NCBI GenBank assembly: GCA_907165275.2
Contig: OU015654.1
Coordinates: 13,905,501-13,969,500 of the forward strand
Direction of reading: 5' to 3'
Origin: Zygaena filipendulae
Taxonomy: Eukaryota > Arthropoda > Insecta > Lepidoptera > Zygaenidae
Length of the DNA stretch: 64,000 nucleotides
Shown: piece by piece, positions 32,851 through 43,068 of the stretch
Numbering within the stretch: position 1 is the first letter of the stretch
How the letters are laid out: the number at the start of each line of letters is the position of its first letter
Program-made: the position numbers and the translations under genes
Notes under the pieces: generated by a model
Told to the model about the DNA's origin: nothing
Database searches by the model: none
What the model saw: the letters and a program-made list of their open reading frames with translations, nothing else

Positions 32851-33437
32851 TAATAAAATTTATAACTATGTGGCAAAATTTAAAAAAAATACTCTTACTG
32901 TGACAGTAGATACCTATAGTCAGTGATTTTAAACCAGTTTGCATTAGATATTCAAACGTGCCATAAAACCTACCTGACACATTGATTGTTATCTTGACAT
33001 CGTAATGGGTATGTTGCGAGTGGAGGCTAAGGAGGAAGGACTACGGCATTACAGTGTTAAGCCTTTGTCGATCATGTGACTGATAAAACCGATGTTTAGT
33101 TGTAACAACTTCGAAAATCCACTGAAATTGATAAAAAAAATAAAACCGGGGTAAGAATATTGGCAGGTAAGAATAGTTAATATAAATGGGGAAACAAAAT
33201 ATTAGAGTATCAAATATTTTTGACGCCATATTATAATAATCAACCCTGAGACAAAAATAGAGGTTTGTTGGGTAAAGTTCGCGACCGAAATTTCCCCATC
33301 GAAGATCGGTCACCAGCATTTCTGCTACCGGTGTTCGGTTGGGCACTATATTTGGTCAGTAACCTCTTCTGTAGTTTGCACGTAGCTACCATAGTAAATG
33401 ACATTACATTGTATATGGATGACCTTGAAAATCGATA

Positions 33438-33854
33438 GGGTAAAACCAGGATAGTTGCCCTGAGGGTATAGTTGCCCCGATCGTAATTACTCTAGTTTCG
33501 CAGATGAATCGCGTGCTATTTTATTTATCTATCAAAAGACTTTTCAACTACTATTAAGTGGACAGCGTCTTATGTCTCTGTGCGATTGCACGGGAACGCA
33601 AGGTGCGATCAAAGATTTTTCAGGATAGATGCCTTGTTTGTTGATGCCATATATGGGATAGATGTCACAAAAAGTAGAGGTCCGTAGAAATCGCTATTAC
33701 TCTGGAAATTTCAAAGATAATGTCTTTTACATTTAATAAATTTGTAGATAAAGAACCAAAGTACTTGCCAGTTTAAAAAATAAAATATTTTGATTTATGT
33801 ACTGGGAGATATGAAATGATTTCGAAAAGTGTGGCAACTATCCGGGTTTTACCC
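33438..33854. mobile_element. Tc1/mariner-like MITE with TA target duplication
   Basis: Inverted ends GGGTAAAACCAGGATAGTTG and GGGTAAAACCCGGATAGTTG (the second read from the right end), bounded by TA at 33436-33437 and 33855-33856. Length 417 bp, no coding frame. TA duplication is typical of the Tc1/mariner superfamily. Confidence 0.78.
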
Positions 33855-33860
33855 TAATCT

Positions 33861-34084
33861 TCTAATATATATAAATCATTGATAAAATTTTGTAACCATT
33901 TATAATATGGGCCAACTTAAAAGATAGGATAGTTTTTATCTCGGAATTTCCGCGGGAACTCCGGAATTAATGTGGGGAACAGCTAATCACCGTAAACTAC
34001 AGTCAGGGGTACAAAGAACTTTTTCCCCGCAATTCCCGCGGGAACTCCGAAATTACCGCGGATGAAATCGCAGGGTACAGCTAG
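33861..34084 (+). mobile_element. Helitron tandem unit 1
   Basis: Starts TCTAATATATATAAATCATT and ends GGGTACAGCTAG. The next unit starts at the very next base. Confidence 0.75.
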
Positions 34085-34370
34085 TCTAATATATATAAAT
34101 CACGTGTCTCGTTGTTTGTCCGCGATGGACTCCGAAACTACTGAACGGATTTTGATAAAATTTTGTAACTATTTATAATATGGGCCACCTTAAAAGATAG
34201 GATAGTTTTTATCCCGGAATTCCCGCGGGAATTCTGGCGCACTAACGCGGGGAACAGCTAATCACCGTAAACTACTGTTGGATTACAAAGAAGGACATAG
34301 AGAACTTTTTTCCCACAACCTCCGCGGGAACTCCGAAATTACCGCGGATGAAATCGCGGGGGACAGCTAG
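34085..34370 (+). mobile_element. Helitron tandem unit 2
   Basis: Starts TCTAATATATATAAATCACG directly after the CTAG of unit 1 and ends GGGACAGCTAG. It is the longer copy, so unit 1 has a 5' internal deletion. Confidence 0.75.
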
Positions 34371-34713
34371 TATATTGTAAAAGTTGTAGAATTTCATCGA
34401 GACTATAAAAAACCGACAGAATCAAACTACAGTTGATGCTGTTTGTACTAATATTTGCTCCAGTGGCCGCCACAGATCTCAATCGATATAATCACACAAT
34501 TATCTAGCTATACGCCTTAAACTATGAGCTACTTGAAATAATCTATTACATCCTTCGATCCTTCTCGACACAGCCATCCTGAAGGTCAAGGTTGTAGTGA
34601 CTGTAAGCATAAGTAGTCAGTCTTCTTTATATCTATAATGTCTTTAACTAATATGGCATAGGCTTACCCTAATGCTGAAGGGCAAGGGTCACCGTTTGTC
34701 TAGTGATTAATGA

Positions 34714-34862
34714 AGTCAAAGTCAAATAGTTACATTCAAAGCTAGCCCAAAGATGTGGCTCTTATTTATATCAATATAAAGTTACTACATGGCATCGAAA
34801 AAACGTCCGCCCTCCACAGCTTCTTAGTGCCATAACCGGAGACTTCGTAGTCTTAAGTAATT
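34714..34862 (-). mobile_element. LINE 3' fragment, minus strand
   Basis: Begins GTCAAAGTCAAATAGTTACA and includes TCCACAGCTTCTTAGTGCCA, shared with 61539-61690 and, more weakly, 8765-8815. Confidence 0.4.
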
Positions 34863-35265
34863 AATGTGTGAAAATGTAACGAACAAACAAATAAGCAAAC
34901 AGACTCACATCCATATTTATGATGTTAGGCTTATAACATTGTTTTATGTCACGCAGGCGTTATAAAATGATGTCCTTTCACTGAATTGTTGTTCACATTA
35001 TGATAAACATATAAACTTCAGTCACGAAATATCACGAGCAATGGAATGCGATTTTATTTAGATTTCAATTAGCCGAGGACACGGCATGTCCGCATGATTT
35101 ACATATTGCATTGATCTCTGATAAAGCTGATTGATTGCATCGAACGGAAAACTCTAAATGCGCTAGAAAAAACTAATTGAAGCACTGAACCTAAGCTACT
35201 GGAGTTCGAAAGGATTTTCCAAAAGTCAAACCTTGAGTAGTGAAAGGCGAATTCCAAGTTTGAAT

Positions 35266-35400
35266 AAATAATAATAATAATAATTCATTTATTTGCCGAA
35301 CATGGTGTACAGGATGTTACATAAAAATTTGAGGCGCATATTCGCTGTATTGGCATGCAAATTTTTACCACTATTAAGTAATATTATATTGACGTTACTC
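35266..35400 (-). mobile_element. LINE/SINE 3' end, minus strand, (ATT)n tail
   Basis: AATAATAATAATAATTCATT then TATTTGCCGAACATGGTGTA: a minus-strand retroposon end with an (ATT)n tail. The 5' extent is unclear. Confidence 0.45.
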
Positions 35401-36006
35401 ATTTAAAAATAATAGTTTTAAAATAAAACTCCTCGCAGGTAAAGCTGCCAGAAAGGCGCTAATATTTCCCAATAGGTACTTAATTAGGTAATTTATTTTG
35501 TGTGAAACATTGAATAATTATTTTCAATCACTATAAATTAACCGCTATCTTAAAACGTCAATAACACTTCAACAGTTTTCAATTAATTCCGATTTTAGCT
35601 TTAGTTTATTTTGTTTTAACTTATATAAGTTTCAGGTTCATACCTACGTAATTCTCAGACGTAACGTTACAAATTGTTTTTTTTTTTCCAACGGGCAAAA
35701 CATATGTTCTAGGACTAGAGTCCTTGTCAAGATCAATCAAAGAGGCCCCAATAGTACCCATGGCCATATTCCGGCTCCATCGGCAGATCAGCTCCGAACT
35801 ACATAATATACAAAGTTTCATTTCGATACGACAATTGGAAGTAGATTAGATTGACTTCTAAGAATTTATTACATTGTTTGTTAGTAAAGTTACAAGTAAA
35901 GCTAATAATATAAGGCGTGTAAAATGGAGTCTTAAGACTTTGGCAGCATACAATTTGCACGTCAACATAAATCGGGACGGTCGAGTGAACTTGTACAAGC
36001 GCTTAC

Positions 36007-36085
36007 CGATTATCGCGCACGCGTGCTCAAAGCTCAGTGGGTCGCTGCGCGCAAGTCGCACTCGGTTAGCGATCGATGGAAAACA
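36007..36085 (-). other. Candidate upstream exon with GTAAGC donor (speculative)
   Basis: A GC-rich minus-strand stretch reads SIANRVRLARSDPLSFEHAC then AII and ends ATAATCG|GTAAGC, a good donor. It leaves 1 nt, which is exactly the phase the first recognised RTK exon (14271) needs. The frame is open back to a TAA at 36088-36086. It has no ATG and only weak acceptors (ACCGAG, GCGCAG). The phase match has a one-in-three chance of being accidental. Confidence 0.18.
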
Positions 36086-36519
36086 TTACCCTAAATCTAG
36101 GGTAATGCAGTCATGCGTATGGGCCTAAGATCTAAAGTTCATAGCTCCATGCGGTGCAGTCAAATTGCTTTATGGGTGCAGCGCTGAATCCACTTGAGTC
36201 GGTTGGTATACTGATAAATCACTGAGCACTGAATGATTTCATCATTGAATGATGTCAAAGGGAGTAAAATCTATAGTTTTTTTCTCTTACCAGACAAATA
36301 TTTGTAGTTGAATGGAAAAAGGATTGACCTTTTATCATCTTTGAAGCAATGATGTAGGTAATTACCTGTAAAAAAAATACAATAATTTTAATTTTAACCA
36401 ACATTTTTAAACCGATATTAAATACAGGTGATCAGATTTTTTTTAAGGATAAGGGGGCAAAATTATAACTACGTCGATTGTACCGTATAAAATGAAATAA
36501 TATTTTTTTTTATTAAATA

Positions 36520-36781
36520 TTGTTAATAATAATAAGCCACTTTACAACACACACACACACACACTTGATCCCACAGTAAGCTATTATTAGCTTGTATCGT
36601 GGAAACCAAGCAAACGTGGTATATACTACATAGAATAATACTATAGATATATATATAAACACACCCAGACTGGAAAGTGGAACCCTGTGTTCATCACACA
36701 AAGTGCACCCCCGCCGGGAATCGAACCCGGAACCTCTAGATTAGCGGGCAGGCATGGTGACCTACTACGCCAATCGGGTCG
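36520..36781 (-). mobile_element. tRNA-derived SINE, minus strand
   Basis: Reverse of the 14302 family: B box (GGGAATCGAACCCGGAACCT as read on plus), A box near 36760-36778, body with CTGGAAAGTGGAACCCTGTG, and a TTAATAATAATAA tail at 36523. It holds a (CA) run at 36547-36564. Confidence 0.7.
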
Positions 36782-37065
36782 TCAATCTTTTTGATTTTTT
36801 TTGTTACGTCTATATTTTTTCCACTGAGTGATCTTTTTACAGTTAAGTTAGCTTATCTACAGTCGTATAACAGCAATAAATAAAGTTTAACAACTGAAAA
36901 AAGTTTACTGTTGATACTGAGTGTACCTACCTACACACTGGACCATTAATATTTAACTATCATCTCAAAATGGTTTACGCTTCGGCCCTCATCGAAATCA
37001 GGATTTGGTAACTGGTTTTGTAGGAAGCTATTTTATAAACGGTAACATACTTATATTTATGTAAC

Positions 37066-37230
37066 ACTAGCTGTTCCCCGCGGTTTCACCCGCGGTAATT
37101 TCGGAGTTCCCGCAGGAATTTCGGTATACAAAGTACCCTGTGTGTATGAAATTTCATGATAATCGGTTGAGCCATTAAGGCGTGAAAACATAACAGACAG
37201 GCAGAGTAAATATAGTAGGGATATTAAAAT
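37066..37230 (-). mobile_element. Helitron-like
   Basis: ACTAGCTGTTCCCCGCGGTT start, TTTCATGATAATCGGTTGAG body, end eroded at AAATATAGTAGGG. Confidence 0.68.
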
Positions 37231-37924
37231 TTAAGACTCTCGTTATAATACATGCTTTCGTGTACGAGTAACTAATGAAAAACACTGTAGTAATAAATCA
37301 CAGAGAAAACCTCAACAAAAAACGCGGCTTTACGGCTGGTGGTTAATGACCTTTGAAACATTTCCGGTGCATCGACGACTATACAAAGGAAAGGGGCGTT
37401 GAATTACTCAATGAAATGAAAAGCGACATGCTACGGTAATGTTATTCAGGTGCGTTTATTTCCTGCGTTCAAATTTCAATGAATAATGTATTGCATTGGA
37501 TAAATTTGTTGTAAAAAATAACGCTATGAGTTTTTAGACATTTGAGACGACAATCAAAGATTTTAATACCTCATGGGTATAAAGCGTTATTGCAGTGCTT
37601 CAGAAATGTACGCGGAGGCTAAGGTATCGCGTTTAACGTCTTAAGTATCATTATTAATGACAAACCATACAACAAAATAATCGTATTCACAGACCGATTA
37701 CGAAACCCCAAAAAGATTTTTGAAGTCGTTGAAAAAGGAGGTTCTAAAAATAACCTAACACCTTTAAGAAAGTAATGTGTCGGAATAAACATGAGCGTAA
37801 CAGCAATATATCAGCGCAAGCACTAAGCATACTAACGACATGTTAATATGACGAGACAATGAGTGACGCCACGTTCGAGGCGCCTACGCAACTTTTTGAC
37901 GCAACGCCACCGCCGCGTTGGTTC

Positions 37925-38252
37925 ACGCAAAATGATAACACTGGCCGTATAGCCTGTAGTTCCATTCACAGAAAAAAACTGAACTCAAACGTTTTTATTT
38001 TTTTATTTAACGGAGGCTATAAATTCTGCCAGTAACAATGGAGGTAACGTTTTGTATATATTGTAGTAACCAAGTTCGCGCCACGCTTACGCAAAATGAT
38101 AACAACGCTGTATCACTGGCCAGTGGCCGTATAACTTGTAGTTCCATTCACAGAAAAAAAATAAACTTAAACTTTTTTTGTGTTTTTAATGGAGGCTATA
38201 AAATCGGCCAGTAACAATTGAGTCAACGTTTTGTATATATTGTAGTAACCTG
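37925..38252. repeat. Imperfect ~165-bp tandem duplication
   Basis: GCAAAATGATAACA, GTAGTTCCATTCACAGAAAA, GGAGGCTATAAA and TTTTGTATATATTGTAGTAA occur in the same order at 37928-38072 and 38089-38250, with several indels between copies. Confidence 0.75.
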
Positions 38253-38759
38253 CACGTTTTTATTAGTTTGGAGAAGAAGAAATGACGGTATTATTGCGCT
38301 GTTGTTTATCTTTTTTGTTATTTGTGACACTTCTCACTCATGTCTATATGCGATAGTTCCTCACAAATGTTGAGTTCAAAATAAAGTTTAGTAGATATTT
38401 AAACTATAAGTACTGTTTTCCGGTGAAATTTGTACTTCACCACGGTTAAAATACCATTCAGAGTAAAGATAATGACATAGAGACTGATGATGACACGTTC
38501 AGACGAACACCATATTCACACTGCATTTTATTAAATTTATCTTACGATCTAGAACTCTATGTTAACTCCACCGAACTAAGAAGTTAAGAATAGTCGTGTC
38601 ATTAAGTCTTTCTTTCCAATCTTCTGACATAGAAGGTACGTTAGGTTAGGTGTTAGGTCTATGACATTGAAAGTGTACCTTTATCAGAGAATGCTTGTGA
38701 GAATGCACACTTCAGATACACACTGCTGACACTTTCACAATCTCCTAGCTGTCAGATCG

Positions 38760-38900
38760 CTATCACATTATAATCACATTCGCTAACCGCAGCAGCGACC
38801 TCATTTGAATAACAACACTGGGGCGGGCGCAGCCGGCTGTCGAGCCGAGGCTGTCGACTCGCACCAAACAACTTCTTTAGATTCAACAACTATTCTCCAA
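38760..38900. other. GC-rich unique island
   Basis: GGGGCGGGCGCAGCCGGCTG and neighbours stand out from AT-rich flanks. It could be a promoter or non-coding first exon on the minus strand. No frame or splice site settles it. Confidence 0.2.
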
Positions 38901-40026
38901 AACGCCCACTCGAAGATTACTGCAACCGTGTTTGTTAAAATTCATCAATTAAATTTTATAAGACTGACCTAGTTATAGGAGTGTCTTTGGAAAACTCATG
39001 GTGTATGTCGTCGCCATGTTGTATAATTCGTTCTTTTACAAACGGCCAGTATTTTTATAATGTCGAAAACATAAAGGTACACAAGTATATACAGTGAATT
39101 TTCCGTCCGTTTTGTAGCCGAATGCCGATGCTTTTACTCAATAATTCTTTTGATGCCAAGTTTGTGTGAATTTTTAAAGTGCTAGGTAGGTACTTCTTTT
39201 TCGGAGATAAGTAACTATAACGGATGCAAAAGAAGTGATGCGAATAAGTTCCCGAAGGAATTCTGAACTCTCATGGACAAAATAAACTGCTCGCCATACC
39301 AAGTGTTTTGGGAGAGAGTTTTTAATCTTCACAGTTCGTTGATTGCCAACTAATGCGGCCATAATGCGCATTTTATTTAACCTGTACAGTAACATCGGTA
39401 AGTACCTAGTATTCATCATTAAGAAATAGCTTTTTTGTCACGCAACAAACAAGCAGAACTGAATCTCAATCCCATTGAAATAAAGTCAACATTCGCATGA
39501 TGAAGGTTCATGTCATCACTCTCACGGACGAATCGAAATTCGAAACTCAAAAGTTGCGCGTACGCAGCTGTACCTACGCGCGATGCAATTCGTAATACAC
39601 TGGTACACCTCGGAATTACACGAAGTAGGTACACGAGTTATATTTAATTAAAATCAAACCATATTTCTTTGTGCCCAAAGCTGAAATTAGAGTAAGGCAA
39701 ATAGCACCTCACGAATGGGTATCAATGATGCTTAGGTTATTAGCTCGCGGCGAAATTGTTTCCGTAGAAAACCGATTCTGTATGAATTTCGATGCGGTTT
39801 TCACTATTTAGCTGAACGTTTTGTAAGCAAAAACTTTGGCCAAGTAAAAAGTGAGTTTGTTAACAAAATCTGATCTTTAACTCCTCACCCAAGGTTATTT
39901 TAGCTTCTACTAGGATAACTTTCATTATGTACGTACACTTACAAATCTTTAAAAATTTGACTGGACATTTTATGAGATACCAGCTGTTCCCCGCGGTAAT
40001 TTCGGAGTTCCTGAGGGAATTCCGGG

Positions 40027-40027
40027 T

Positions 40028-40079
<52 letters not shown>

Positions 40080-40104
40080 GTAATATATAATATATAATAA
40101 TAAT
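40027..40104. repeat. (TAA)n microsatellite, left of LINE
   Basis: An uninterrupted AAT/TAA run, becoming imperfect (TAATATATAATATATAA) just before the LINE. It is the target-side repeat of the Dong-like insertion. Confidence 0.9.
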
Positions 40105-40120
40105 TGGCGCTGCTACGGCT

Positions 40121-42889
40121 GTGTGCCGGTTCATAGGCGCAAAATTTCCGGTACGGAACCAGCCAGTACAGCGGCGAGAGCGAGAACCAGCCTGGAGAAG
40201 GAGGATAGAGTCACGGATTGCTGGGGCAAGGGCCCTTATCGGCAGGCTCATCTGCTTCAGGTCTGGCAACAGGAGGCCAAGAGTCGTGCGCACCGTCAGA
40301 GCTGCGTTTGCCGGGTCAAATGTTGACCCACTACATATAACTGAGCGTGATCTGACAGTGCGTATTGATGACTTGAAGCAGCGCATAGCTGCTTGGGGGA
40401 AGCGGATCCGCCGTTACTCCGAGCGAGTGGCAAGGTTCTGTGAGAATCGCCTCTTCGCGAGTGACCAGAGGAAGTTCTATCAGTCTATAGAGCAGCGTGG
40501 TATATGTGCTGCGGGTGAGCGACCGGACAAAGCCGCCTTAATAGGGTTTTGGCGTAGTGTCTGGTCTCGACCTGTGATCCACCACGAGGGCGAGTGGATG
40601 GATGGCGTGAAGGAAGCGTGTGCTAACTTGCAATTGATGGAACCCATTACAATCAGTGAGGAAGATGTGCGCTCTGCGACACAAAGAGCTCCAAACTGGA
40701 AAACCCCGGGAATCGATGGGGTGCACATGTACTGGTTGAAATGGTTTCCATCCTGCCACGCTGCCCTGGCGCGTCAGTTCCAGGAGGCCCTCGAGCAGCG
40801 CTGTATCCCGAGCTTCCTCACTTCTGGAGTTACTCATTTAGCTCCCAAGTCTGAGCGCACCTCTGACCCATCACAATACCGCCCTATCACGTGCCTCTGT
40901 ACCATCTACAAGGTAGTGACATCCGTTTTGAAGACCAAGATTGCCCGCCATGTTGAGGATAACCTCATTATGGCGGTCAACCAGAACGGATGCAGGGGTG
41001 GAAGTCGAGGTGCCAAGGAGCTCCTCCTCATAGATGCGGTTGTTGGCAAATTGGTCCGACGTAACCGACGAAACTTCTCCGCTGCCTGGATAGACTATAA
41101 AAAAGCGTTTGACTCGGTGCCCCACTCATGGCTGGCGAGGATCCTTGAACTTTATAAGGTGGATGCCACGGTTCGCGGATTCCTCGAGGCCTGCATGGGG
41201 CAATGGAGTACGACTCTCAGTCTATCTGGTGAGCGATTGTCGGATGCGGAGGACCGGATTGAGATAAGAAGGGGGATATTCCAGGGCGACTGTCTGAGCC
41301 CACTCTGGTTCTGCCTGTCTCTGAATCCGCTCAGTGTCATGCTAGATAAAACAGGGACGGGCTTTCAGTTTCGGAGAGGGAGTATGAAGTTGACGCACCT
41401 TCTCTACATGGATGATCTCAAGCTGTTTGCCCCCAGCGCCACAAGGCTGGAGGAGTTGCTGACAGTCACAAAGCGGTTCAGCGACTCCATCTGCATGGGG
41501 CTGGGCACGGACAAGTGTGCATTTCTCCATGTGGAGAGGGGCCGTATAGTACGTTCCTCAGAGGTTGCTGTAGAGGGCGGCATCCGTGCACTCTCCGAGA
41601 CTGAAACATACCGTTACCTGGGTATGGCACAAAACATGGGTGTGGAGGAGAAGCTGGTGAAGGACGCCGTGCGGGAGTCTTTCTTTGGCCGCCTTACTAA
41701 AGTGCTCAAAAGCCATTTGTCGGGCGGCAACAAGGTCAAGGCCTTCAACGGCTGGGTGATGCCTGTCCTTCTCTACACCTTTGCTGTACTCAGGTGGTCT
41801 CAGACCGAATTAGACGCCCTGGATCGAAAAGTCCGAACCACTCTGACACTCCACAGAATGCACCACCCGAGATCGTCAGTGATGAGGTTGTACTTGCCAC
41901 GTAAGAGTGGTGGGCGCGGTTTTCTTAGCGCCACCACCTTACACAATCGTGAAGTGTGCAACCTCCGTAGCTACTTCCTAACGAAATCAGAGAGTGAGCT
42001 GCATAGAGCTGCCATAGAGTGTGACAATGGACTGACCCCCTTGTCCCTGGCCACCGAGGACTGGCAAGCTCCGCAAATACTAAGCACCCAGGACCGCGAG
42101 GCGGTATGGAAAGAGAAAGAGCTGCACGGGAGGTTTTATACGGCTCTCAGAGAGGCCCATGTGGACCTTAATGCCTCCGTGCATTGGCTGCGCTTTGGTG
42201 ACCTCTTTGGGGAAACCGAGGGGTTTGTCTGTGCAATACAGGACCAGATTGTCAGGACGAACAACCATCGTAGGTTTATTCTAAAGGACGGCACAGTGGA
42301 TATCTGTCGGTCGTGCCGTCATCCAGGCGAGACTATCCGCCATATTACCTCTGGTTGTTCGACTCTTGCTAACACTGAGTACCTGCACAGACATAACCAA
42401 GCAGCCAAAATACTCCACCAAGAGCTCGCTCTAAAGTACGGTCTCGTGACTTCTAGGGTGCCGTATTACAAGTATGTGCCGGAGCCAGTTCTCGAAAACG
42501 ACCGCATCCGGCTCTACTGGGACCGGTCCATTATCACTGACAGGACTCTACCCTCTAATAAACCTGACATAGTGATGATGGACCGGGAGCAATCAAAGGT
42601 GTTTTTGGTGGATATCACCATTCCGCATGACGGGAACCTCGTCAAAGCCGAACGAGATAAATTCGCCAAATATCTCGAACTGGCAGATGAGGTAACCGAA
42701 ATGTGGCGGGTGGAATCCACTGAAATCATCCCGATTGTCGTATCGACGAACGGGTTAGTTCCAACCAGCCTGCAACGACACCTGCGGCGGTTGGATGTCC
42801 GCACTGGACCGGTTACGGCGGCAATCCAGAAGGCGGTCTTGCTTGACAATGCCCGAATTGTCCGTCGGTTTCTCAACCTACCGACTTAA
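40121..42889 (+). CDS. LINE polyprotein: reverse transcriptase plus restriction-like endonuclease
   Basis: A 922-codon open frame; the frame is open from 40091 and the nominal start is GTG, so the true N-terminus is lost by truncation. An Arg-rich N-terminal region is followed by the reverse transcriptase: DYKKAFDSVPHSWL (about residue 323), GIFQGDCLSPLWF (about 385) and the catalytic YMDDLKLF (about 428). Near the C-terminus is a CCHC finger (CRSCRHPGETIRHITSGC, about 728-745). It is followed by a PD-(D/E)xK endonuclease with KPDIVMMD (about 815), VFLVDIT (about 830) and KAERDKFAKY (about 842). This order (RT, CCHC, restriction-like endonuclease) is that of R2/R4/Dong elements, which nick the target and prime cDNA synthesis there. 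No frameshift or stop interrupts it, so the insertion is young. Confidence 0.88.
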   Translation: MCRFIGAKFPVRNQPVQRREREPAWRRRIESRIAGARALIGRLICFRSGNRRPRVVRTVRAAFAGSNVDPLHITERDLTVRIDDLKQRIAAWGKRIRRYSERVARFCENRLFASDQRKFYQSIEQRGICAAGERPDKAALIGFWRSVWSRPVIHHEGEWMDGVKEACANLQLMEPITISEEDVRSATQRAPNWKTPGIDGVHMYWLKWFPSCHAALARQFQEALEQRCIPSFLTSGVTHLAPKSERTSDPSQYRPITCLCTIYKVVTSVLKTKIARHVEDNLIMAVNQNGCRGGSRGAKELLLIDAVVGKLVRRNRRNFSAAWIDYKKAFDSVPHSWLARILELYKVDATVRGFLEACMGQWSTTLSLSGERLSDAEDRIEIRRGIFQGDCLSPLWFCLSLNPLSVMLDKTGTGFQFRRGSMKLTHLLYMDDLKLFAPSATRLEELLTVTKRFSDSICMGLGTDKCAFLHVERGRIVRSSEVAVEGGIRALSETETYRYLGMAQNMGVEEKLVKDAVRESFFGRLTKVLKSHLSGGNKVKAFNGWVMPVLLYTFAVLRWSQTELDALDRKVRTTLTLHRMHHPRSSVMRLYLPRKSGGRGFLSATTLHNREVCNLRSYFLTKSESELHRAAIECDNGLTPLSLATEDWQAPQILSTQDREAVWKEKELHGRFYTALREAHVDLNASVHWLRFGDLFGETEGFVCAIQDQIVRTNNHRRFILKDGTVDICRSCRHPGETIRHITSGCSTLANTEYLHRHNQAAKILHQELALKYGLVTSRVPYYKYVPEPVLENDRIRLYWDRSIITDRTLPSNKPDIVMMDREQSKVFLVDITIPHDGNLVKAERDKFAKYLELADEVTEMWRVESTEIIPIVVSTNGLVPTSLQRHLRRLDVRTGPVTAAIQKAVLLDNARIVRRFLNLPT

Positions 42890-42979
42890 CAACCCTTAGC
42901 GTTTGTCTTCGCCGCGCTAAGGAGTCATCCTACGCCATCTTTTCCTTCAAGAAAAGACGGTCAGTAGTGAGCATCAAAA
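42890..42979 (+). other. LINE 3'UTR with two stem-loops
   Basis: After the stop codon CCTTAGCG (42894-42901) pairs perfectly with CGCTAAGG (42915-42922). CCATCTTTTC (42935-42944) pairs with GAAAAGACGG (42951-42960) with one mismatch. In R2-like LINEs the reverse transcriptase binds a structured 3'UTR, so these may be its recognition structure (inference). Confidence 0.6.
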
Positions 42980-43002
42980 ATAATAATAATAATAATAATA
43001 AT
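42980..43002. repeat. (TAA)n microsatellite, right of LINE
   Basis: About seven TAA units directly after the LINE 3'UTR, continuing into TCATTTATTCCGGGATTAAC, which looks like the 3' end of another, minus-strand retroposon. Confidence 0.85.
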
Positions 43003-43068
43003 CATTTATTCCGGGATTAACAGTCCCATATCAATATTAATTTTACCAACAAAATATAAAATTATAGT
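43003..43068 (-). mobile_element. Short retroposon 3' end, minus strand
   Basis: Read on the minus strand it ends GGGACTGTTAATCCCGGAAT then AAATGATTATTATT, the usual form of a LINE/SINE end with an (ATT)n tail. That tail is the TAA tract in which the Dong-like LINE sits. A similar minus-strand end occurs at 35266. Confidence 0.5.

Larger units (their letters stand above)
40105..42979 (+). mobile_element. R4/Dong-like LINE, 5'-truncated, intact long ORF
   Basis: A non-LTR retrotransposon lies between two (TAA)n tracts (40027-40104 and 42980-43002). Insertion into TAA repeats is the known habit of Dong elements of the R4 clade. The GC content is far above the surroundings. The left junction passes straight from TAA repeat into the reading frame without a start codon or 5'UTR, so the copy is 5'-truncated. 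The 3'UTR is about 90 bp (42890-42979) with two stem-loops. The whole insertion splits an older Helitron. Confidence 0.85.

Noticed and set aside
35858..36061. 67-codon minus frame with LILLALLVTLLTNN
   Set aside because: The hydrophobic part reads through a strong donor (36006) into AT-rich sequence. Only the part before the donor was kept as a weak exon candidate.
40027..40386. Minus-strand frame with a Leu run
   Set aside because: The Leu run is the TAA microsatellite read as TTA, and the rest is antisense of the LINE frame.
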